Part shown: in pieces, positions 42,801 through 54,700 of the stretch
How the letters are laid out: the number at the start of each line of letters is the position of its first letter
Numbering within the stretch: position 1 is the stretch's first letter
Source: Larus michahellis
Lineage: Eukaryota > Chordata > Aves > Charadriiformes > Laridae
Assembly (NCBI RefSeq): GCF_964199755.1
Contig: NC_133900.1
Location: forward strand, 23,413,701-23,477,700
Reading direction: 5' to 3'
Length of the DNA stretch: 64,000 bases
Made by a program: the position numbers and the translations under genes
Notes under the pieces: generated by a model
What the model was told of the DNA's origin: nothing
Seen by the model: the letters and a program-made list of their open reading frames with translations, nothing else
The model's database searches: none

Positions 42801-45260
42801 CTTCATTTAGGCTGAAACTGCTTTTAAAACTATTTTCAACATAGCTGCAGTGCGCATTTTTGCAAACCCAGTACTTTATTCCAGATGCTCCACTTAAATT
42901 TTTTGCTGACTGCTTTTACCACATCTGTATTGGTTTTCTAAACCTTTTAATGTTCTCTCGACTGGAACTGGCAGCAAATAAAGTACTCCGAGCCAGGAGA
43001 TGAAACTTATATTTGTAATTCTTTCCTGGCTCTGTCAACAAGGCTGGTGTTGCTGCCACTTCACAGCATTTTAACGCAATTCCTTGGATTCCACACAGTT
43101 TCATTTTAAAACTGTTCCAGCACAAGGGAAAAAAAAAAGCCAACAGGCAGCTATGTAATTTCTGCCGCCTGACTTGTCTGCAGGGGTTATCGCGTTCCAC
43201 CACTGCACGCAAAAAGCCCGCGCAAATACACAGCTGCCATCAGTGTTCCACTGAAATGGTGACTCCATCTTTCAATGGGTGCACACCCATATGTTAGGTG
43301 ACACAGCAACCAGCGTCCTGACAGAGATAAGACGACACGTGCACTGGGCTGTGATGACGAGAACACAGGTGTGGTACGGCTGCCTGCCCGGCTTCTAGGG
43401 CACCCCTGCTACCTGGCAGCATCCCACAGGAAAATTTCTCTGAAGCTTATTAAATTAATGGTCCTGAAAATTAATACTCTAAGCAGGCAACTATGCAGCT
43501 AGAGCTGTTCCTGGGAGCAGCAGCAAGGCCTAGCTCTGGTTCAATTGCCAACGAGAAGCATTTTTGTGTCTTCATTTGCTTGATGGGTAAGACTTAACTC
43601 AGGCCAAGAATCATAAGCAAATTATCTTCCCCTACACACATTTTCTAAGAAGGTAAAGTAAAGAAAAAAGGACAGTGCAAGTCAGCACACCTAACTCAGC
43701 ACAGGCTGCTGGAAGAAAGTAATTGCAAATCCATGCACTGTTCTGACACAGTCTGAGTCAGATCTCCAACTGAACGGCCGCCAGATGAAACAAACAGCAC
43801 ATTACGCCACATGGCGATTTTCTCCTGCTTCTCACTTTTCTGTTGTACAAGCAGATGCCAGCTCCCCCGCCAAAATCTTGCTCAGTGCAGGATAGAAAGG
43901 ACAGGAATGGAAGAGCAGAGCCAAAGAGCCCTTCTTTCTTTCCCTCCTCAGTGGGCATCCTAGCCGCTCTTGCTGCTGCCATTTGGTTCCCAAGGTCTTC
44001 CTTTTACCTCCAAGAGACTGCCATGCCTTTCTTTCTCTTACCTCTTCTTTCCCAGCCCCTCGCACCTGGCCCTGCTTTGCCCCAGCTGGTTTTCGTGCTT
44101 TTTAATCACTCCCCACCCGACATGGGTTGCTGGAGCACCCTTAGCCAGCTAACCATACTCTGTCTTATCTAATTACCACCAAAGATCTACAACTTCATGC
44201 TCCCCCAAGGACCATCCCCTCTGCTCCACACACTCCCTTTTCCTACTTGCAATGTCTGCACACACACACTTCAGCTTTCAGACGAAGCCCCTGTCACTGT
44301 GGCACCAACACTGCTCCAAGGCATGCCAACACTTCCTCCACTGCAGCCTGTCAGAGGGGAAAAAAGGAAAGCTGAGGTGGGCATACACTCATCCTGCTCT
44401 ATAAAGCCCATGGCCACAGAAACACACAGCACAGCCCTGCTGGAGTCGTTAGCCAGGGCACTGCTGTCTCCAGCCCCTTAAGATTCATCCCTCTGCATGT
44501 GTCTGGTGCTGATTCACATTCACCAATGACTGGTTTTTAGCAGAAGGTTAGTTACTGCCCTTAATTAAAGTTATCCTCACTGAAGGAAGGGCAAAGCTGT
44601 CAGACAAAAGGGACCGGTAAAACAAAAGACTAATTCTGTCTTCTTTTTCATGTTAGAAACCAAAAGACAGAGGGCAGCATCAGACTAGTATGCATGCAGT
44701 CAGAGAGAGGAAAAAAGGAAAATACATACTTACCAGGCATCCAGAGCTTCCAAGGGCACCTGGCCCAGTAAAACATACCCCAGCCTCAGTCAAAATAAAT
44801 AGGATTTGGAAACATGCTGAATATTTTGCCAAAGTAGTACTTACAAATGAATCCCAGCATCACAGTCTTGTCAGGAGGGACACCTGAATGTCAAACTTCA
44901 AGGTTAAAAAACCTGAAACACAACATTTTGATATGTTCCCTCAAAAGGTGGGAATGAGGTGAAGACAGTGACAAGTTTGTGCTGTTGAGTATTTCAAGAA
45001 ATGCAGCTGCATTCCAAGGGAGATGCGCGGCACAATCACAAATTGCACAGCCACATCAACCCTCACCTCCAAGCAAAGCTGCACCCAGGGGCTGTGCTTG
45101 TGCGACTGTGTGCGAGCAGAGCACAGAGGAGGGTGAGACATCTCAGCAAAACAAGAAATTCCACCTGCCCAGGCAGCTTGGTTTTAATTTCATCTTTACA
45201 ATTTGACCAACATCTCTTTCATCTGAAGAACTTGAAGACAAGCAAGTTAAAACTCATGTT

Positions 45261-45307
<47 letters not shown>

Positions 45308-48300
45308 TATGCGCGCGCAGCAATTCACCCTCAATACAGAAGACAAACAAACAAAAGATCTTTGGAGAGATTATTTTTTTTAAATGTTGTATCACAGATG
45401 TGATTTTTGTCTTTTTCGAGGACTATAAAAGGCAGATACTTCTAATTCACAGAAGCCTCAGAGTGTGGATTCAGTGCTGAAGTCAAACACATCAGTCTTC
45501 TCCCCTCGCTTATTAGTGCATCTTTTCCCACTGGAGACTCCATTCTGCCAGAGGTTTGGCATCCTCATTCCTCCCTGGGGCTCTAAGACATTGTGCCTCT
45601 CCCACACCCAGGCCACTGCTGTGTGCCAGCACGTGAAGAGCTGCTGTGAGAGGGAGGACTGGCTCGTAACTCCTCACGGGACAAGGACCATTTAACAGAT
45701 TTAAGACCAACGTTCCATGTTCAGGAAACCTAACAGTTATTTTTTAAGGATGTTCTCACTGAGAATTGCAGTTTATTTACACTCTATGATGATGAGTAAA
45801 GCGGGGTGAAAAAAAGAAAAAACCCAACCCTGTATAATAACAGCTGAAATAGAAATCCCACAGAAATGACCCAGAGCTGCCAGCACAGGGTAGCTGGCAG
45901 CTGAACAGATGGGCAGCAGTTTGACCAGCACGCAACAATTTATGTGCTGCCCGGAGACCTGATGACAGGAGCCCTGCTGGCACCCATGGCACTACCGTAC
46001 GCATTCACGTCCCGAAGAAGACACCACGACATCTTCAGCTCCTGCCCTGCTTCGCAGATTGCATCTTGCTCAACCCTTTTCCCAGGGCCCTCCAGAAAAA
46101 TGAGATAAAGCAAAAGCCTGACCCCGAATCCTAACCAGCTCTTCTCTGAACAGTGAGGAGAGCTCATGAGCAAGTTCAGAGCCTGCTGCACCTCATGTGT
46201 AACAAGCAAGAAGTTGCACAGGTTGGAGCAACTTTCAGAAATACCTTTCGGCTGCCACAGACCGCACACGGGCTGATACATGGCTTCAAATATTGAAAGG
46301 GAACACAAAAAAACCCTCTCAGTTGGGATGCAGTTTTCCTGGCTCAACAAAAGTGGACAACATCGCCGTATTGCTATGATAGGAAATATTGGACCCAAAG
46401 AAAACCTGAACCTCGGCAACACTGAGCAGGAGAGGAGAAAAACCTAGCAGGAATTCCAGGAACCCCGTACCTTGACAAAACATCGCAAAACAGCAGTGAT
46501 CACACAAGTCCTCGTTTTAGGAACACAAAGTTTATGGAAACACATTCAGAAATGCTGATGATGGCCCAGGAACACTGTTGGTTTCAGGTAGTGACAGGGG
46601 TTACTAAAAGTGCAATTAATATATGGAAAGCACAGGCTGCCAATGGGCTATCTTAGTGTTTGGAGAGTAGCATAGGGCTGAGAAAATGCAATCAACTTTA
46701 ATGCAGCTGTTTTGCCAAAAATAATATCTGTTTTTGAAAAGCCAAGCCAAAGCAAGAAGGCAAGTTAATCTATAATCTATAAAAATCTCAAAATAAATTA
46801 AACACAGTTGCAAAATTAGGTTTGGCCAATAAAGGCTCAATAAATAAACAAACAAAACCAAGAAAATATTATTGGAAAACCCAAAAACATTTTTGGCCCT
46901 TTTAGCCAAGGCAGGCTGCTGCCCTAGGGCAGAAAGCTGAGTGGGGCCATCAAAGCCTGCTGCAGCCCCATGGCCTCCTGGCTCCCCCTTCCCCCTCCTT
47001 GCTTTTGCCTCAAGTGAGAAACATACCTTTTGGGGTGTGAGAGGGAAGGAAATGGTGGGACAGAGGACACGAGTGACCCAGGAAAACCATCACCCCCCAG
47101 GCCAGCAGACAGGCCAGCTCGTGTCCAACTACACCTTGCATCCCACCGAAACCAGAACAAGATTCACAGTTGCTTAATCCACATATGTATGGCCACAACC
47201 ACAAGCTACCTTCCCATGCTCTTACCCTCCACGCATCTTTCAACCAGCCTGGGGCTGACCTGGTTTCATGCCACTTGAAACACTCATAGCAGTGAACCGA
47301 GTCCCAGCCCCACCTTGCCTGAGCAAACGCACCACCAAGTTCCTTCTGTCTAGTCTGTAGCTAAAAATCCCACCAGATGCTCATCTGGGGACATTTCACA
47401 TTCGATTTTTTTTTGCCTAACTAGATATTTTTTCTTTTTATTCTTACTTCAATACTGATTTTGCCGTTGGGATTTTAAGCATGCAGTGAAAAAGTGCGCT
47501 GATCCCCTAAAAAGTGTACTTTTCTATACACAACATCTGTAACAGCAACAGAGCTAGTGGGTATTAAAACAGGTTTCAGCATCCTCTACAATTTACATAC
47601 TACATTAGAAAACCACAGCCATTATTAGCAAATATCTTAGGCACAGTGCCTGTTGCAGAAAGGACCTGAATGATACACATGAATTTCATCACAATAGTGC
47701 AGAGAGAGGTGCAAAAATCATTCTTCCAAGGAACAGTTACATTGCCTGACATAAAACAAAAAGCGGGAAAAGGCCCAAACAAGAAGAATAAAGCCATTGC
47801 AAAGAGATCACCTTGCAGGACCAACAAGAAGCAGAACTACCACGGGGCATGAAATCCTGAGGGATTCTCTGAGGGGAATCCTCCTTGCAGCACTTCAGAA
47901 ACGTATCCATGAACTAGACCTGAACAGACCCTCCTCCCAGCTCCCAGTCCTGCAACACCGTTGTGGCAAACGCAGAGCAGTACGCTTTAGCCACCCTTTC
48001 TGTGCCTTGTTTCCTTATTTAACTTGTTTGAGTGCATGAAACCAAACCCGGGATATTCCTGTCAGCGAGCGCTCAGAGCCAGGCTCTGGTGGCCATCAGC
48101 AGCTGACTCCAGCAGAGTCTTCCCTGAATCCATATCAGGTGGACAGAAGGCAGATGTCTTGAGTGGTGACCCTTCTGCCACTCTGAGCATCGAGATTTGC
48201 ACCCGTTCCTGCTCCTAAATGAAAGGGCAAGGGGTGATAAACAGGGGAGCAATTGAAACACAGACTTATTGTACAGAAATTCATACTTAAACCTTATTCA

Positions 48301-48380
48301 GAAAGGAAACACTAAGACCATTCAGAGAGGATAGGCAAATTACAATTTCTTTACAAGAAGGTGAGAACACGAGGACTCTT
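39812..48380. other. Intergenic region between KLHL8 remnant and AFF1 3' end
   Basis: About 8.5 kb hold only short open frames without family features, plus simple repeats: A13 near 40540, a CAG run near 40737, and the TA/CA/GC tract at 45268-45318. I see no transposon, tRNA or conserved exon. Regulatory sequence may be present but cannot be recognised from one genome. Confidence 0.55.
45268..45318. repeat. Compound microsatellite (TA)n(CA)n(GC)n
   Basis: About 12 TA repeats pass straight into about 9 AC repeats, then ATATG and a GCGCGCGC block. The whole 50 bp is strictly or nearly alternating pyrimidine and purine. Confidence 0.9.
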
Positions 48381-51300
48381 GCAACAACTCATAACACACA
48401 GGCTACTTCATTTATTGTTTATTTCCCCATATGAATGAATCAACCATCTCGGAAACTCCATCACACATAGGGCAGAAAAAGTGATTTACAAGAGGGACAT
48501 ACAGCCCCAAAATAAGTTTAAGATGTATAGATTTATAATAGGAACTAAGGGGGGGGGGGGAGAGGACAAAACCAAAATCAAGGACATTGCAGTCACACTT
48601 TGACTTTCAGTTACAGAAGAGATCTCTATCTCCACAGAAGTGGGGCTTTCAACTATTAAATAAATGGCATCTTAAAAATAAAACATTTGACAATTTCAAC
48701 ACATGTATTATTTCTTCTAAGTAAATATTGCATGGAAATGATGATGCTTTGCCACCATAGCTGCCTCCTCTCCTCCTGGGACTCAACCATCACCTCTCTT
48801 TTTCCTTGGATTCATCGTTTTCTCTCCTAATGGCAAATGCTATTTCCTCCACTGTTATGTTTTGGATTGGGTTTGTTTGGTTTTTTATTTGTTTTTTTTG
48901 GTTGTTTTTTTTAAAGGCCTAAACAGGCCCAAATGAGATCAACGAGCATCTTTCCTAACCCTTCGCAGGCCTCTGACCTAGCTCAAGGTTGAAATACGAT
49001 GGCTTTTTAAAAATTACTTATTAAACAGTCTTCTCCATGACCTGAAACAAAACATAGCTTCCTGCTATGATGCTTGGTACTGATGCTTTCACAGTTCGCC
49101 TTTGAAATGAGTGCTGCCAAATAGCCCCCCACGTGCCTGCGACACGAAGTGCCCGTGATTTTGTTTCCTCCAAAGCCATGGGGTGTTTGCCCTGGGAGTG
49201 GGAGCAGCCCTCGCAGGAGCAGCCCTTGCAGGACCGCCTCTGCACAGCAGCAGAGCACATGCTCCCTTTTCCCAACTGTAAACAAGCAAATGCCAGTAGT
49301 TCATCTGCCTTCACCGTGTGTCTTCTCACCGACTTTGCTCGCCCAATGCCCTTCCATGAACTTTCCTAGGAGCAGGGCAACAGATTATCACTATCTCGGA
49401 GCGAACTGCCCAAAAGCTGGATGCGGGACAGGGGCAGTGACATGCCCTGCCTTGCGCATTGCAGCAGGAGGTCCCCCTGGGGCGGGTGAGCTGTGAGCAA
49501 GTGGCTCTTTGATGGGAACGTGGCCTAGCAGCAGGGAGGGATATGGGTGTACGCAAATGAAAGTTCGGGGGGGACCCGTGTCCCTGCTTCACCTTACTTT
49601 CCCTCAACACTCTGCTATGGTTCTTGCAGACTCCCACAGCGATTTTCAAGTTCAATAAAGCTTCCTTCTTCCTTCCTTCTCCTCAGCTGGTGATCTTAAA
49701 AAGAGCTTTGTTTGAAGACAAAGTCAGAAGAAGGCATCCACTTGCTAGTCTGGAATTGAGCTCCAAAGTGCACATCAAGCCTTCAGGCCAGTTGGCTATC
49801 CCTGTGCTTCCTGAGAACAAAGCAGTTAATGCTGAGCCTCTCTCTGTCCCTATCTTACTCAGAGCAGTCGCTCCCCCAGGGAGGAGGGGGGCAAGTAATG
49901 TTTGATAGGTAAAACAGGGAGGTGGGGACATGGACCTTCCTTCCACTGGTTAGGACAGCTTATCCCTGAAACGCACTAAGGCTTTCAATAAAGTGAACAT
50001 AAAAGGTTCCTTGACGGTGTGGGAAGACCCAGCCAGGGTCCCAGTGGTCCTGCACTGCCAGGGGAGGGGCAGAGGAGAGCTCCCTTGTGCTTGGGACTAG
50101 GGTTCCTGCCAGCTCCTCCCAGAGGCAAAATGACTACAGGCTTCACCGTGGCAGGGGCCATTTCTACAGAAACTACTTTTGGAAACGCAGACCTTTTGCT
50201 GATATTTATTTACTGCCCATTTTCATGAGCCTCAAAACCACGAGCAGGTATTTTACAAAGCGGGTACCGCTGCACGTGTGCAGACCTGTTCCTCCATCCT
50301 GAAAGTATGTGGAAAAGGGAGGTACTTCTTTCCCGTAAGCACAATTATTTTGGGATACCATCCTTCTCTTCGCCACTCAATCAGGCCTGTCAGAGATAGG
50401 GTGAGGGATGCGAGAGGGGACCAGAGAGCTAAGGCACACTATTAGATACGAGGATGGCAGGATGCTGCTGTCACACAACAGGAAATCTTTGGGTAGAGAA
50501 GGGTGCCATCTTATTGACTACACAAATGCTGAGGATGCTGCATTCACTGTTACTGTCACCTGCAAAATCACAATTTCAGAAATGCAGCTCCCAACAAGGA
50601 AAAAGTGTTTGCAAACAGCTAATTATTCCCTTTCGTGTTCCCTTGACAGATTTCTAAGTCGCTGGGCCCATCCTGTAGTTTGGTTGAGAAGGGTCACATG
50701 AAGGATGCCCTACTTTGATACCGAATCCTGCTCTTAGATATTCACCAAGACCAGCTACAGTTGCAGGCAAATATCCAAATGCAAAATTTGTCTTATGTTC
50801 CACATTCAGACACTTAGTCTCTCCTTAAACAGAAGCGATTCCTCCCCATGTAAGCTCTCAGACTCAGAACAACGTCCAAGCAATCACAGTGACCCAGCAG
50901 AGCTGTCCACCCCAACCCATCGAAGTGACAAAAAGCAACCGGACAAGGAGTTCTCAGTGTGAGCGACGTCCCTCCACCACAAAAGAAGGGCAGAGCTGTT
51001 TCCAACCACACCTGGTCATTTTGCCGCCCCAGCTGTGTTTGGCTTACAAGGCTTAAACCAAGCAACACCGTAAGTAACAGTTCAGGTGCTAAGGGCATGT
51101 GTGCAAACAGGTGCATGGCAAAGAGCATCAAAGCAGCAATGACGTAAAAAGTGAACTTGCAGCACTGAAGGCAGCGGCTTCCCCCCTGATTCTCAGGACA
51201 AGCAGCTGGTGGAAAAATGCAAGAGGGTGAGGTTGGAAAGCAGGCAGGGCAGACCACTTTGCTGTTTTTACTCTAACATAATGCTGATTGGTGCTGATAA

Positions 51301-51786
51301 GGTTGCTACTTGCTGTCTGAGGAACAGAGACACTAAAGATTGCATCTGTGCTTGCAAAAACACTTTGACATGTCTTCTGGGCAAACAGCTGTTGCAGACT
51401 GTGGGATGTTGCATAATAACCTCTGGAGGCAGATTTCCTTCTTGTCGGCACTTCTTCATGTGTGATTATTGTCCTGCTGGTTATTCGTAATAGAAATGTT
51501 TATTGACCATCAATACATTGAGCCATTCAGACAATTCATTGCACTTCGTCGTTTTAAAGGAAGGTGCCATCAATGCTGAGGCTTTCCTCCATCTCTTCTT
51601 TTTCAAGGCAGCAAAGTGCTACCCTAAAAACACAGTTCAAAGTTTTTCCAGTGTAACCAGATCCCTTCCACCTTGATTTATTTTCCCTTGCAGATGCTTT
51701 GTATCCAACGATTCAACAGGTCAGACTGTTTCTGAGGCTTCAAAAGTGCAAAAAAGTTCAAGGTACTTAACCACCTTGAGCACCAC
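48381..51786 (-). other. AFF1: Probable long 3' UTR of AFF1
   Basis: After the AFF1 stop, AATAAA signals on the minus strand occur at 51677-51682 and 51499-51504. The best-looking site is a close pair at 48412-48423 (AATAAACAATAAA). It is followed 15-20 bases later in the transcript by a T/G-rich block, TGTGTGTTATGAGTTGTTG. That arrangement suggests a main distal 3' end near 48390 and a 3' UTR of about 3.4 kb, with shorter forms possible. The stretch includes G12 at 48549-48560 and only short open frames. Confidence 0.5.
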
Positions 51787-54700
51787 TTAAGGCGTATTTG
51801 TTTCCAGTCTCAGCCACTGTAAACCCTGTCTAGTGTAGTGTACCAGTTCGGTCATGCTACTGTTCAGTGCCAGAGCACACGTCGCTGTGCCGAGTTCAGC
51901 AAAAAACTCTGGAAAAAGGGCAGGGAGAGAAAAAACATTTGGTTGGTTTCACACAACAGGCACGTCTGACAGGTGAGGGGGCAGCAAGGAGCGACAACAG
52001 CAGCACACTGTCAGTCAACAAGTCCCATTAAACACATTGTTAATGCAGAGAGCTCAGCAACATGAGAAGGCTGGGAAGCATAACAAGCACATGAGGCAGG
52101 GCATGGGAGAGTAAAATGCACTCACACACGCATACACACACTTGAACTGCCGCCCCAACTGATGCCTTTAAAAGGACATCAAGACTCCATGATAGATAGG
52201 CAAAAGTTTGGGTGTTCACACACGTGCCACATGCTTCCCTCACATTTTAAACACACCAAATTGGAGCGCCTTTCAGAGCAATGCCTGGAATACACACAGC
52301 TGTTACTGGACTGCTCCTCTTCCTTCATCCACCTTCAAACTTTGGAGACATAATGATTTCTCAACTGAACAGGTTAGAAAATTTGTAGAGCTTGCCAGGC
52401 TATACAGCTCTGAATCAGATTGCTTATAGCTGGGCATATCAGGCAGATTTAACAGAGTCCTCCTATCCTGCCACCAACTTCAGGCACCACGCTCCTCTTC
52501 CCGCACAGGCAGGAGATGGCTTTTGCAGCACATCTGAATCTGCCAGAAGGTGCCAGCAGGCTACACACCCTGCTCTGTGCTGGCAGTCACCTGTGCAGGT
52601 GACAGTGAGTTATGGGAAATCATCACACCTTTCTTACCAGTCACCTTTCCAAGACAGCCCCCCATGACCTGCCTTCCCGTGACATGGGCTCATCCCAGTC
52701 CCTCCAGCCTCGATCGTGTTGCCAGGTACCTTTTCAGAAACTGGCCACTCTCAGCTCTCCTTTTTCACACACAAAGATTGAACCTGGAGGCTGAAAGTTT
52801 CTGTTTGGCTGTGCAAGGAACTCTTCAGAAGCACAGAGCACGACGCTTTCATTCTAATACTTCCCAATTCAGAAGCAGAGAACACATTTCCCCTGATTTT
52901 CCTGCTTTTGTTTACAAAAATCGGTGTTCAGTACAATGATGGGTATCCAGATACAACTGGGTACCCATGGTGAACAGAAGAGCTGTAAGCAGAGACCAGG
53001 AGTCCAAAACCCCTGCCTAAGCAAACAGAAGATAATCTGATCTGTGACTACAGCACCGTGTGAAAGAAGAGTGACTTTACATGCACACATCCAACCTCTG
53101 CTTGTCCTCGCTGTGGGAGATCACAGGCCAGAAGGAAGACAACGTGTTATAGCCTCATGATCCATGGTGCTGCTCTGTATTACAGCGAGAAGCTGGGTCC
53201 TGCACTGAAGGCACCTAGTTTTCGACTCGCCAGAAAGCATTTCAGCTCTGCACAAGTGACTTGGACATCAGTTACAACTAACTGCTTTCCAATAACTTAT
53301 GACTTCCCTGTTTAAGGGAACTTGATAGCTGGAGGCCACTGCTCGCTCTTCTTCTTCTTCTCCAACCCTATGAATTGCATAAAAGAATCAAGGATGTGGT
53401 CTTTTTATTAGTTTTATGTACTCACTCTCTGTACCTCTTAGCATCTGTACATTACACCAAATATCAACAAGTGTCAGAGCTGGAACTCCTCCACCTTCCT
53501 GAACAGTGACAACTGCCAAGCCTACGTGAGTATTTACTGTTCTCCTGCACAGATCCACTCTCTTGAGAGCATTTACTACCCCAGTCGTCATTCCCCTACA
53601 TTAAAACAGGAACACAGAGCAGGTTTTGAATTTACTCTTGACTGATGCAAGATTGTGCTCAGGCTGTCTCCCCACAGGTTTTCCTCCACGACTCATTCCT
53701 CTGGCTTACCAGCAGCATCCACCACTCCTTCTATGTGACAGTCTTTTATCAGCCTTTTGAGGATATAATCCAAAATACTACACACGAATTGCTGCTGTGA
53801 GCACAGATTTGCTCAGAGGACAGCCAACAACTGGGGTTCCTTCATTCAAAGGTGACTTGCAAAGCCTTTCTGAATTTCAGCAACTGCCTCATTAGCATGA
53901 GTCTTTTTACAGCCTTCCAACAATTCAGCCAGGCACATTGTGCTTATTTTCTTGTGCAAGTTTGCCAATAGATTGTGGCAATACATCCCTTCACCCACAG
54001 CAGCTCACAAAAAAAATTGTGTTTTATGAAAAATGACACTGCAAATGCCACATGGGATAGCACATTACAGACTGAACTGCACCCACTCTAGGGCTTTTGC
54101 TTACTCACCACTGCTTGTACCACGGGACAATACAACATTTTTAACAACAAAACTGTAAAATAAAGAGAGTAGCAGCAATTTTGGGAAATGCTACGGGCAA
54201 ATATACTGGTCATGTGCACAGCAAAGACTTCAAGTGCTGCTCGGATTCAGTTATGGAGAGAAGCCAGTTTCACTGGTTTCAAGACAAAAATACCTGGAAG
54301 TTTGACGAACTGAAACACAACGCTACAGGCCAAAAAGCTGTTTTTAAAGAAAGTGAACCAACACAGAATAGCTAAGCACCTCAAAGGAAAATTCAAACAG
54401 CTAAAACCCCCTTACGCTCCTTGTTGTTACCACGAAGAGAGCTGGCTGGTTTCCTGCACTTGATACCCTCAGCCCTTACCTCTTAGACATTTGAGGATGC
54501 CAAGATAATCTTTTAATTGGAACACTCATCAATGTATCACCATCAAGTATCTCTGCCAATAATCTGCCAATATGCCATAGCTGTCTATTTCAACATATTT
54601 AATGCTTTGATCTTTAGGTATGGTGTTTGCTACGCTGAGTGTCAGGATTTAAGCAAGTACACACACATAACCACAACACATAAGACAGAAAAGCCAGAGG

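Noticed and set aside
50814-51257. 147-codon open frame on the minus strand downstream of the AFF1 stop
   Set aside because: Lies inside the probable AFF1 3' UTR and has no recognisable domain or conserved motif; likely chance.
53388-53591. Minus-strand frame containing LVDIWCNVQ, considered as the last AFF1 exon
   Set aside because: It does not continue the AFF1 reading frame and lacks the EFF start. The exon at 51787-51908 fits in phase and in sequence (ELVHYTRQGL).
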